In this document: positions 42,548-50,190 of the stretch, in pieces
Layout: each line of letters begins with the position of its first letter
Numbering within the stretch: the stretch's first letter is position 1
Assembly (NCBI GenBank): GCA_902805855.1
Contig: CADCUJ010000059.1
Span: forward strand, 1-64,000
Direction: 5' to 3'
Length of the DNA stretch: 64,000 nucleotides
Source: an uncultured Nocardioidaceae bacterium
GTDB taxonomy: Bacteria; Actinomycetota; Actinomycetes; Propionibacteriales; Nocardioidaceae
The notes under the pieces: generated by a model
What the model was told of the DNA's origin: nothing
The model's database searches: none
The model's input: only the letters and a program-made list of their open reading frames with translations
Program-made: the position numbers and the translations under genes

Positions 42548-44218
42548 TCAGACGTGGCGACGCGACTGGATGACGCGGAACCTGTTGGCCACGAAGGCGG
42601 CGTCGGTGAACGACGCGTTCGCTGCCGGGTTGGCGCCGGTGCCGTGGAAGTCGGAGAATGCCGCCGACTGGTTGACGAAGACCTGGCCGGTCAGGTTCTC
42701 CGAGAGCGCCACCCCGGCGTCGAGCGCCGCATCCCGCATGGACTCGACCACCTCGCTCGAGGTGCTGTAAACGGACGCGGTGATGGCACCGTGCGCGATG
42801 ACGGTGCTCCGGAACAGGTCGATCGACTCCGCGGTCCCCGTCGTCCGGATCAGGTATGCCACGGGTCCGAAGCACTCCGACTCGTACACGTCTGCGTCCT
42901 TCGCGTCCAAGCCGATCAGCGCTGGGGTCCGAACCACCGCGTCGTCGTACGCCGGGTGCCGCACCTCGCGCGAGGCGACGAGCACCTCGCCCTGCGATGG
43001 CGCATCGGCCAGCCGCGAGAGCACGCCCTCGTTCACCACGCCACCGAGCAGCTCGACGGCGCGCGCGTCATCGCCGAGCAGCTTCCCGAGCGCGGCCTCG
43101 ATGCCCGCAGCAACCTCCGCGAAGCTCTTGTGCCCATCGTCGGTCTCGATGCCGTCGCCGGGCAGGTAGATGTTCTGCGGCGCCGTGCACATCTGGCCCG
43201 TGTAGAGGGCGAACGAGAAGGCGAGGTTCATCGTCAGACCCTTGAACGAGTCCGTTGAGTCGACCACCACGGTGTTGACGCCCGCCTTCTCGGCGAACAC
43301 CGTGGCCTGCCGAGCGTTCTCCACCAGCCAGTCACCGAACGCGTTCGACCCGGTGAAGTCGATCAGCCGCACCTCAGGCCGCAACGCGAGGGTCTTCGCC
43401 AAGCCATCCGCGGGGTCCTCGGCGGCGAGCGTGACCAGATTGGGGTCGAAGCCTTGCTCCGCCAGCACCTGCTGTGCGGTCTGCACGGTGATCGCCAGCG
43501 GGAGCACGGCGCCGGGGTGCGGCTTGACGATCACCGGGTTGCCGCATGCCAAGGACGCGAACAACCCCGGCCAGGAGTTCCAGGTGGGGAAGGTGTTGCA
43601 GCCGACGACCAGTGCGAGGCCCCGGGGCACCGGGGTGAACGTCTTCTCCATCCGCAGCGGCTCGCCTTTGGCCGGCTTCTCCCAGACTGCCGTCCGCGGG
43701 ACGCGAGTCATCTCCTCATGGGCGTAGGCGACCGACTCCAGTGCTCGGTCGAGCGCATGTGCGCCACCGGCCTGGAAGGCCATCACGAAGGCCTGACCCG
43801 ACGTGTGCTGCACGGCGTTCGCGAGCTCGAAGACGCGTCCGTGCAGGCGGTGCAAGATCTCCAGGCAGACGCCGACCCGCGCGTGTGGCCCGGCGTCGCG
43901 GAACGCCTTGAGCCCGGCGCCCGCGGCGGTGACCAGCTCGTCGACCCCCGACTCGGTCACCCTCGGGTAGGAGACGTCGAGCGTGAAGCCGAACGGCGAC
44001 TTCTCGGTCGCGACCGTGCCGTCGGCGCCGGGGGTGGTCAGCGGGAAGGTGGTGCCTGCGAGTGCCTCGAATGCTTGCTTCCCCTCGGCCGCCGCGCTCT
44101 CGCCGTAGACCCGCGGACTGGGGCTCTCGTTGTAGGCAGAGAAGTACTCTCTGGACCGAGTGGCCGCCACCGCCTGCTCCAGGACTTCGCGGTGGCGCTC
44201 GAAGAGCTCGTGACTCAT
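42548..44218 (-). CDS. paaN: Phenylacetic acid degradation protein PaaN (aldehyde dehydrogenase)
   Basis: 556-residue ALDH-fold enzyme of the PaaN family. It carries VVGCNTFPTWNSWPG, KPHPGAVLPLAI, IDFTGSNAFGDWL and the catalytic segment FALYTGQMCTAPQNIYLP. It lacks the MaoC-like hydratase domain of E. coli PaaZ. In phenylacetate breakdown it is thought to oxidise the ring-opened semialdehyde. A GGAGGAG ribosome site sits four bases before the ATG. paaI is nearby, but the PaaABCDE oxygenase genes are not in the window. Confidence 0.93.
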   Translation of the reverse strand: MSHELFERHREVLEQAVAATRSREYFSAYNESPSPRVYGESAAAEGKQAFEALAGTTFPLTTPGADGTVATEKSPFGFTLDVSYPRVTESGVDELVTAAGAGLKAFRDAGPHARVGVCLEILHRLHGRVFELANAVQHTSGQAFVMAFQAGGAHALDRALESVAYAHEEMTRVPRTAVWEKPAKGEPLRMEKTFTPVPRGLALVVGCNTFPTWNSWPGLFASLACGNPVIVKPHPGAVLPLAITVQTAQQVLAEQGFDPNLVTLAAEDPADGLAKTLALRPEVRLIDFTGSNAFGDWLVENARQATVFAEKAGVNTVVVDSTDSFKGLTMNLAFSFALYTGQMCTAPQNIYLPGDGIETDDGHKSFAEVAAGIEAALGKLLGDDARAVELLGGVVNEGVLSRLADAPSQGEVLVASREVRHPAYDDAVVRTPALIGLDAKDADVYESECFGPVAYLIRTTGTAESIDLFRSTVIAHGAITASVYSTSSEVVESMRDAALDAGVALSENLTGQVFVNQSAAFSDFHGTGANPAANASFTDAAFVANRFRVIQSRRHV

Positions 44219-44298
44219 AAGACTCCTCCGGGGGTCGCCGGTATGACGCTCGACTGCAGGATTCTCGCCAGTCTGTCACACAGCGGTGCTGGTGGGCG

Positions 44299-45123
44299 CT
44301 ACGAGCCTGGCCGCCACTCGGCCCGGCTGAACGGCGACTCCGGCCGTTCCTGCGCGACACCGTCGAGGGTGATGTCCACGAGCTCGTTGTAGAAGGCGAC
44401 CAAACCCGCCACCTTCCCCACAGCCGGCAGCGGTGACGCGTAGGACCACGCGACGTTGCGCACCTGCGGCGGCCCCACAGTGCTCCAGTACTGGTTCGTC
44501 TCGCCCTTGTAGGGACACAGACTGTGGTTCTCACTCGGCACCAGCGTCTCGAAGTGCACATCCTGCCGCGGCAGGTAGTAGCGCGTCGGCAGGCCGGTCT
44601 CGAAGAGCAGGACCGGATGGTCGCTCTCGGCCAGGGGGACCCCGTCGAGAGCCACGACCGCCCGCCGTCGGCTCGCGACCGCCTCGACCCTCTTGTGCGG
44701 ATCCCGCGGATGCCCGCGGACCACCTCGTCCTCCTCCAGCCAATGGTCGATCAGCCCAGGCTGCCAGCTCAGCACGACCAAGTTCTCCAAGGCAGGGTCA
44801 TCCCGGGTCCAGGCGACGTGGCGGACCACACGGTCGTCCACCTCCAGGTCGTACCACTGCGAGACCGGACCCTTGGGTCCGAAGAAGAATGACACGTCGC
44901 CTGGCTCATCCTGCGATGGTCGCAGCAGGTCCTTGCGCAGGTCGGTCTCGGCGAAGGCGTACGCCGGCACCGGGAACGACTCCTCCCAGAACAGCACCGG
45001 GTCGCGGCTGTCGACGACCGCGGTCTCGCCCACGAACGCGCGAACCCACTTGTCGATGGTCTCGGTCCGGACCGGCACCACCTCACCTCCGCCCTGGGTG
45101 CACACGATCCGCTCAGCCGTCAT
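44299..45123 (-). CDS. Double DUF427 domain protein
   Basis: 274-residue protein with two DUF427 units. The second is clearest: LPRQDVHFETLVPSENHSLC, PYKGETNQYWS and VRNVAWSYASPL. The first has VSFFFGPKGPVSQWYDL and RHVAWTRDDP. DUF427 is a small beta-rich domain of unknown function. ATG 45123; the start could be further in, since a TTGACA lies immediately upstream. It lies between paaN (same strand) and a divergent GNAT gene. Confidence 0.9.
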   Translation of the reverse strand: MTAERIVCTQGGGEVVPVRTETIDKWVRAFVGETAVVDSRDPVLFWEESFPVPAYAFAETDLRKDLLRPSQDEPGDVSFFFGPKGPVSQWYDLEVDDRVVRHVAWTRDDPALENLVVLSWQPGLIDHWLEEDEVVRGHPRDPHKRVEAVASRRRAVVALDGVPLAESDHPVLLFETGLPTRYYLPRQDVHFETLVPSENHSLCPYKGETNQYWSTVGPPQVRNVAWSYASPLPAVGKVAGLVAFYNELVDITLDGVAQERPESPFSRAEWRPGS

Positions 45124-45194
45124 GGGGTGTCAAGCCGTCCCACCGTGCCGTTGCTGGAGGGCGGACGTATCGGCCCACGTGCGAAGGTGAGTAG

Positions 45195-45677
45195 GTGTCG
45201 ATACTGCGCCGGATCCAGGACCAGGACGTCGACCTGGTGCTGGGGCTAAACCACCACAACGTCGAGGCGCTCGCCCCGATGGACACCGGCCGGCTGCGCG
45301 ACCTCGACGCGACCGCCGACCGGTTCGACGTGATCGACGTTGCGGGCGAGTTCGCCGGGTTCGTCGTCACCTTCGGACCGGGCTCGACGTACGACTCGGA
45401 GAACTACCGATGGTTCGCCGACCGCTTCGGGGAGCGGTTCTACTACCTGGACCGGATCGTTCTCGACGACCGGTTCCGCCGCCGGGGACTCGCGAGTCGG
45501 GTGTACGTCGAGATCGAGGCTGTTGCGGCGAAGTACGACCGGCTCACCTTGGAGGTCAACCTCGTGCCGCGCAACGAGGTCTCGCTCGCTTTTCACGAGC
45601 GTCGCGGGTACCAGGAGATCGGACGGCGCGGCGATGGGACGCACCTGCTGTCGATGATGGAGAAGGACCTGCGATGA
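45195..45677 (+). CDS. GNAT family N-acetyltransferase
   Basis: 160-residue acetyl-CoA-dependent acetyltransferase. The acetyl-CoA site is the motif A region YYLDRIVLDDRFRRRGLASR near residue 95; motif B (LEVNLVPRNEVSLAFHERRG) follows near 120. GTG 45195 is the start, and the 3' end overlaps paaI in ATGA. It is divergent from the DUF427 gene. The acceptor substrate is unknown. Confidence 0.9.
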   Translation: MSILRRIQDQDVDLVLGLNHHNVEALAPMDTGRLRDLDATADRFDVIDVAGEFAGFVVTFGPGSTYDSENYRWFADRFGERFYYLDRIVLDDRFRRRGLASRVYVEIEAVAAKYDRLTLEVNLVPRNEVSLAFHERRGYQEIGRRGDGTHLLSMMEKDLR

Positions 45678-46099
45678 CGCCCGCGGAGAAGGCGCGCAGG
45701 TGCGCCGCGGCGATGTGGGACGGTGACCGTGCCAGCCAGGCCATGGGCATGCGGATCACTGCCGTCTCTCCCGGTGGGGCCACGGTGGAGATGGTGGTCC
45801 GCGAGGACATGGTGAACGGTCACGGCATCGGGCACGGCGGCTTCACGTTCGCGCTCGCAGACTCGGCGTTCGCGTTCGCGTGCAACACCTACAACCGGCG
45901 CACGGTGGCCAGCCTCTGCGAGATCACGTTCCTCGCGCCGACGCGTCTCGGCGAGCTGCTGGTCGCTGAGGCGCAGGAACGTGAGCGAAAAGGTCGCGAC
46001 GGCAGGTACGACGTCGTGGTGCGCAGAGACGACGTGGTCGTGGCTGAGTTCGTCGGACGAAGCAGGGAGATCCGCGGCGTGCTGTTCGAGGACGAGTAA
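45674..46099 (+). CDS. paaI: Hydroxyphenylacetyl-CoA thioesterase PaaI
   Basis: 141-residue hotdog-fold thioesterase. The signature GHGIGHGGFTFALADSAFAF, followed by ACNTYNRRTVA, places it in the PaaI group, which removes CoA from stalled or hydroxylated phenylacetyl-CoA intermediates. The start at ATG 45674 overlaps the GNAT stop. With paaN 1.5 kb away it suggests the organism degrades phenylacetate, with the core genes elsewhere. Confidence 0.92.
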   Translation: MTPAEKARRCAAAMWDGDRASQAMGMRITAVSPGGATVEMVVREDMVNGHGIGHGGFTFALADSAFAFACNTYNRRTVASLCEITFLAPTRLGELLVAEAQERERKGRDGRYDVVVRRDDVVVAEFVGRSREIRGVLFEDE

Positions 46100-46320
46100 C
46101 GGTCCGCCGCAGCTTCTATGCGCGGTGCACGTGGGGTCTGTGCGAGCCATCGGCTGATCCGGTCGACGACATGGCCGAGTACGACCTGGGATACGTGCCG
46201 CAGCCCCGCCGACTTCTCCGCGCGGGAGGCTTCGAGCTCACCGACTTCGTGGCGCGGCGAAAAGCTACCGACAGGCAGACGAGCCGTCACCCGCTGTCGA
46301 CGGGCAGCCGCGGGCATCAC

Positions 46321-47142
46321 TCAGCGGGCCAGTACGGCGTCGACCACCGGCCGCACCTGTTCGACGTGGGTGACCAGTGCGCCGAGCAGCCGGTTGCGGG
46401 ACGCGAAGAAGCCGGTCGGCCCGAGACGGTACAGCAGTGAGCGGATCAGCAGCTGGTGCCAGTCCTCGCCCTCAGCCCACTCGTCGAGCAGGCTCAGCGG
46501 CGCACCGCGAAAAGTCACGGCATCGGTGGCCGCGATCGCATCGGCCATCTCGGCCGGCCGGAAGTACGGCGGCCAGTCGATCACGGCGGGAGCGAGCCCG
46601 TCCGCGACCAGCACGTTGGGCAAGATGTCGCCATGGATCATCTGGGACGGACTCGAGACAGGTCCCAAATGGATCCGCAGCCGGTCGATGATCTCGAGAG
46701 TCTCGGCGTCCCCCTCGGCCTCGGCACCCTCCCACGCGATCCGGTCGCCCAGTGCCCACGGGTCGTCACGCGCCTGCAGAAACTGCGGCCTGGGCAGGTC
46801 GCGCACACCGCGGTGGAAGGCCCTGCTGGCCTCCTTGACCCGGTCGAGCTCCCGCGGCAGCTCGACGTCGCGTCCCGGCACGAGGACATGTGCCCCCCAC
46901 CCGTCGGCCGACCAGCGCACCTCGCCTGCCCCCTCAGGGACCACCGGCTCCGGGACCCGTACCTCGTTGTCGTCCCAGGCGGCGTACACCTCGCACACCC
47001 AGGCGTGCTCCGGGGCGAAGCCCACTCGTTTCAGGACCAGGCGTCCGTCGGTCCAGGTATGGCCCTGCCCGCCCGGCAGGCGCCGTAGCGCCTCCTGGCG
47101 CACACCGAACGCCCGGACCGCCGCGTGGGAGGGGGCTGTCAT
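46321..47142 (-). CDS. TIGR02569-type kinase-like protein (APH fold)
   Basis: 273-residue protein of an actinobacterial family with a degenerate aminoglycoside-phosphotransferase fold. LPGGQGHTWTDGRLVLKRVG forms the ATP-binding N-lobe. The catalytic loop reads MIHGDILPNVLVADG near 167, and AVIDWPPYFRPAE carries the metal Asp. No substrate is known for the family. ATG 47142 lies six bases from the second 21-bp repeat array, which thus occupies its whole promoter region. A 221-base gap without a secure gene separates its 3' end from paaI. Confidence 0.85.
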   Translation of the reverse strand: MTAPSHAAVRAFGVRQEALRRLPGGQGHTWTDGRLVLKRVGFAPEHAWVCEVYAAWDDNEVRVPEPVVPEGAGEVRWSADGWGAHVLVPGRDVELPRELDRVKEASRAFHRGVRDLPRPQFLQARDDPWALGDRIAWEGAEAEGDAETLEIIDRLRIHLGPVSSPSQMIHGDILPNVLVADGLAPAVIDWPPYFRPAEMADAIAATDAVTFRGAPLSLLDEWAEGEDWHQLLIRSLLYRLGPTGFFASRNRLLGALVTHVEQVRPVVDAVLAR

Positions 47143-47147
47143 GACCT

Positions 47148-47245
47148 CATCTCAACCCGTCCCGCGGCCAATCTCAACCGGCGCGGGCCCCATCTCAACC
47201 GGCGCGGGCCCCATCTCAACCGGCGCGGGCCCCATCTCAACGGCC
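47148..47245. repeat. Second array of the 21-bp tandem repeat, in a divergent promoter
   Basis: Five copies: 47148-47169 (variant, 22 bp), 47170-47190, 47191-47211, 47212-47232 and a partial copy 47233-47245. The plus-strand unit is CATCTCAACCGG then CGCGGGCCC. This is the reverse complement of the unit at 26931-27056 with one or two substitutions. Copies 3 and 4 are identical. The array fills the space between the TIGR02569 gene (minus) and the CaiB gene (plus) and ends directly at a TAGACT -10. Confidence 0.95.
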
Positions 47246-47251
47246 TAGACT
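47246..47251 (+). promoter_or_regulatory. -10 element TAGACT, leaderless start of the CaiB gene
   Basis: TAGACT (TANNNT type) ends six bases before ATG 47258, without a ribosome-binding site. The last repeat unit abuts it, so the -35 region lies inside the repeat array. Confidence 0.5.
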
Positions 47252-47257
47252 CAGGCG

Positions 47258-48412
47258 ATGCTCTCCGACCTGGTCGTCGTCGACCTGACCCGCGCCCTCG
47301 CCGGACCGCACGCAGGCATGATGCTCGGCGACCTGGTAGCCCGGGTGATCAAGGTCGAGACGCCTGCCGGCGGCGACGAGTCCCGATCGTGGGGCCCTCC
47401 CTTCGTCGGACCCGAGGACAGCCCGGAGTCGACCTACTTCATGTCCTGCAACCGGAACAAGGAGTCGGTCACCGCGGACCTGAAGAGCGAAGCCGGCAAG
47501 GAGTTCCTCGAGCGGCTCGTCGAGAAGGCCGACGTGCTGATGGAGAACTTTCGCACCGGTGTGATGGACCGGCTCGGCTTCTCGGTGCAGCGACTGCACG
47601 AGATCAACCCCCGCCTGGTGATCTTGTCCATCACCGGTTTCGGGCACGACGGTCCCGAGGGCGGGCGCGCCGGCTATGACCAGATCGCACAGGGCGAGGC
47701 GGGGCTGATGTCGATCACCGGTCCCTCGCCGGAGGAGCCGACGCGAGTCGGGGTGCCGATCGCCGATCTGCTGGCCGGGATGAACGGCGCCTACGGCGTC
47801 CTCGCGGCGTTGCACGAGCGGCAGCACACCGGTCGTGGCCGAGTGGTCCGGTCCAGCCTGCTGGCCTCCGTGGTCGGGGTGCACGCGTTCCAGGGCACCC
47901 GATGGACGGTCGCCGAAGAGGTCCCGCATGGAGCGGGGAACCATCACCCGTCCATCGCACCGTACGGTCTGTTCCACACCGCCGACGCACCGATCCAGAT
48001 CGCCTGCGGCAACGAGAACCAGTGGCACGCCCTGTCCGGCCTGCTCGGCATCGACGACGACCGCTTCGCTACGAACCGGTCGCGCGTCGGCCACCGCGAA
48101 GACCTGGTTGCAGCGATGGAGCGGGCGCTGGCTGCCGACGATGCCGAGCCGTGGCTCGCCAAGCTGGCCGAGTCCGGCATCCCGGCCGGCAAGGTGCGCT
48201 CGATCGACGAGGTGTACGGCTGGGACCAGACCCGCTCACAGGGGTTGCTGATCGACGTGCACCACTCCTCACTGGGCTCGCTCCAGCTTCCGGGGCCGTC
48301 GCTGCGCTTCGACGACAACGCCTACTCGGGAGCCCGCGAGAAGCACCTGGCTCCGCCGCTGCTCGGTGAGCATGACGAGTCGGTTCGTGCCTGGCTCGAC
48401 GAACAGGCGTGA
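47258..48412 (+). CDS. CaiB/BaiF-family CoA transferase
   Basis: 384-residue family III CoA transferase. The N-terminal VVDLTRALAGPHAGMMLGDL and VKVETPAGGDESRSWGPPF, followed by NRNKESVTADLKSEAGKEF, are diagnostic; the catalytic Asp is expected in GGRAGYDQIAQGEAGLMS near residue 137. It moves CoA between an acyl-CoA and a carboxylic acid; the substrate pair is unknown. The transcript is probably leaderless, and its promoter is embedded in the second repeat array. Confidence 0.94.
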   Translation: MLSDLVVVDLTRALAGPHAGMMLGDLVARVIKVETPAGGDESRSWGPPFVGPEDSPESTYFMSCNRNKESVTADLKSEAGKEFLERLVEKADVLMENFRTGVMDRLGFSVQRLHEINPRLVILSITGFGHDGPEGGRAGYDQIAQGEAGLMSITGPSPEEPTRVGVPIADLLAGMNGAYGVLAALHERQHTGRGRVVRSSLLASVVGVHAFQGTRWTVAEEVPHGAGNHHPSIAPYGLFHTADAPIQIACGNENQWHALSGLLGIDDDRFATNRSRVGHREDLVAAMERALAADDAEPWLAKLAESGIPAGKVRSIDEVYGWDQTRSQGLLIDVHHSSLGSLQLPGPSLRFDDNAYSGAREKHLAPPLLGEHDESVRAWLDEQA

Positions 48413-48465
48413 CCTACGCCGCAGTCGCTCGTTGAGCCAAGGACCAGCAGCGAGTAGGAGAGCAC

Positions 48466-48564
48466 ATGTTCCCAGGGTCCCGCGACGTTCGCGCGGGCGT
48501 CGCGAGGACCACCACGGCAGTCGTCGTCGCGTTCGACCTGAGCAGGTGCGTCCGGCGGCGCTGA
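48466..48564 (+). CDS. Candidate 32-residue leader peptide before the carboxyltransferase gene
   Basis: ATG 48466 follows TAGGAGAGCAC, a strong ribosome site. The 32-residue product contains three consecutive Thr and three consecutive Val codons (ARTTTAVVVAFDLSR) and ends at TGA 48562-48564. It is followed by a long GC hairpin (48580-48626) and then the carboxyltransferase gene, an arrangement like a leader-peptide attenuator. No family is known, and chance occurrence is possible. Confidence 0.4.
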   Translation: MFPGSRDVRAGVARTTTAVVVAFDLSRCVRRR

Positions 48565-48579
48565 GGGGGGCCTACGAGC

Positions 48580-48626
48580 GGGGGGCGCGCCCGGCCGGGG
48601 ACTGGGGTTCCGGCCGGGCGCCCCCC
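48580..48626 (+). terminator. Long GC hairpin between the CaiB gene and the carboxyltransferase gene
   Basis: The arms starting GGGGGGCGCG and ending GGGCGCCCCCC pair over about 17 base pairs, with a two-base bulge and an 11-base loop. There is no T-run. It may terminate the CaiB transcript or act with the 32-residue reading frame as an attenuator of the downstream gene. Confidence 0.5.
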
Positions 48627-48675
48627 ACCTCCCAACAGCTGACCTGTGGTCTGATCTTTCGGTGAGGCGTGCTCG

Positions 48676-50190
48676 ATGACCGACCGGTTGGCCGCGACCG
48701 AGTTGATCGACCTGGTGCTCGACGAGGGCTCGTGGACGTCCTGGGACAGCCCGCCGCTGCTCGCACCAGTCTCACCAGTCTCACCGGAGTACGCCGCCGC
48801 TCTCGACGCAGCCCGCGAACGCACCGGCCTCGACGAGTCCGTGGTCACGGGTGAGGGCCGGATGCGCGGGCGGCGGGTTGCCGTGGTCGCCTGCGAGTTC
48901 GGCTTCCTCGCGGGCTCGATCGGAGTCTCGGCAGCGGAGCGGCTGGTGGCGGCCGTCGAGCGTGCTACCCGTGAGCGACTTCCCCTCCTGGCGGCGCCGG
49001 TGTCCGGGGGCACTCGGATGCAGGAGGGAACGCTCGCGTTCGTGCAGATGGTGAAGATCTCCTCGGCGATCGCGGCACACAAGACCTCGGGCCTTCCTTA
49101 CCTGGTCTACCTGCGGCATCCGACAACCGGCGGAGTGATGGCGTCGTGGGGCTCGCTGGGCCACGTGACCGTCGCGGAGCCGGGAGCACTCGTCGGCTTC
49201 CTCGGCCCACGCGTCTACGAGGCGTTGTACGGCAAGCCGTTCCCGCCCGACGTGCAGACGGCGGAGAACCTCTACTCCCACGGGCTGGTCGACGCCGTCG
49301 TACCACCGGAGCAGATCGCCGACCTCCTCGACCGCGCCCTCACCGTCCTGCTCAGTCCGCGGGCCGAGCTGGGCGACATCCCGGACCCGGAGGACGGCGA
49401 CATCGCCGATGTGGACACCTGGGAGTCGGTCACTCGATCTCGTCGGCCCGACCGCCCGGGCGTGCGCAGGTTGCTGCGGAACGCCGCCACCGACGTGATC
49501 CCGCTCCACGGAACCGGTCAGGGAGAGTCGGACCCCGGCCTGCTGATCGCCCTTGCGCGCTTCGGTGGGTCCCCGTGCGTCTTCCTCGGACAGGACCGCC
49601 GCGGCCAGACGACGGCGCACCCGCTGGGACCAGGCGCACTGCGCGAGGCGCGCCGCGGAATGCGCCTCGCAGCCGAGCTGAGGCTGCCGTTGATGACCGT
49701 CATCGACACCCCTGGCGCGGCGCTCTCGGTAGCGGCGGAGGAAGGCGGCTTGGCCGGTGAGATCGCCAGGTGCCTCGCGGACCTGGTCACCTTGGACACG
49801 CCGACGCTGACGCTGCTGCTCGGGGAGGGCAACGGTGGCGGTGCGCTGGCACTGCTGCCGAGCGACCGAGTGGTCGCGGCTCAGCACGCGTGGCTGTCGC
49901 CGCTGCCGCCGGAAGGGGCGAGCGCCATCGTGCACCGTGACCTCGAGCACGCCCCGCAGATGGCTCGGTCGCAGGGCATCCGGTCGCTGGACCTGCAGCG
50001 AGCCCGCATCGTCGACCGGATCGTCGCAGAGCGACCCGACGCCGCAGACGAGCCCGAGCAGTTCTGCGAGAGGCTCGGGGCGGTGCTCCGCTACGAGCTG
50101 GCGGCACTGATGGGCCTGGATCGCGACACGCTCGTCGAGCGCCGCTACCAGCGCTATCGACGTCTCGGCCAGCGGGTGGGCACTCAGTAG
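48676..50190 (+). CDS. Acyl-CoA carboxylase carboxyltransferase, AccD3-like (fused beta/alpha halves)
   Basis: 504-residue single-chain carboxyltransferase. Two crotonase-like halves are visible: residues about 45-240 with SGGTRMQEGTLAFVQM and HPTTGGVMASWGSLGH, and about 265-490 with TVIDTPGAALSVAAEEGGLA and LLGEGNGGGALALLPSDRVV. It resembles mycobacterial AccD3 and would need a separate biotin carboxylase/carrier protein, not present nearby. No zinc-finger cysteines are seen at the N-terminus. Its end overlaps the convergent E2 gene by 7 bases. The acyl-CoA substrate is uncertain. Confidence 0.9.
   Translation: MTDRLAATELIDLVLDEGSWTSWDSPPLLAPVSPVSPEYAAALDAARERTGLDESVVTGEGRMRGRRVAVVACEFGFLAGSIGVSAAERLVAAVERATRERLPLLAAPVSGGTRMQEGTLAFVQMVKISSAIAAHKTSGLPYLVYLRHPTTGGVMASWGSLGHVTVAEPGALVGFLGPRVYEALYGKPFPPDVQTAENLYSHGLVDAVVPPEQIADLLDRALTVLLSPRAELGDIPDPEDGDIADVDTWESVTRSRRPDRPGVRRLLRNAATDVIPLHGTGQGESDPGLLIALARFGGSPCVFLGQDRRGQTTAHPLGPGALREARRGMRLAAELRLPLMTVIDTPGAALSVAAEEGGLAGEIARCLADLVTLDTPTLTLLLGEGNGGGALALLPSDRVVAAQHAWLSPLPPEGASAIVHRDLEHAPQMARSQGIRSLDLQRARIVDRIVAERPDAADEPEQFCERLGAVLRYELAALMGLDRDTLVERRYQRYRRLGQRVGTQ

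Noticed and set aside
46100..46320. Possible small gene (ATG 46171) between paaI and the TIGR02569 gene
   Set aside because: The frame continues antisense into the TIGR02569 gene, has no ribosome site and no recognisable domain; the 221-base gap holds nothing I can support.
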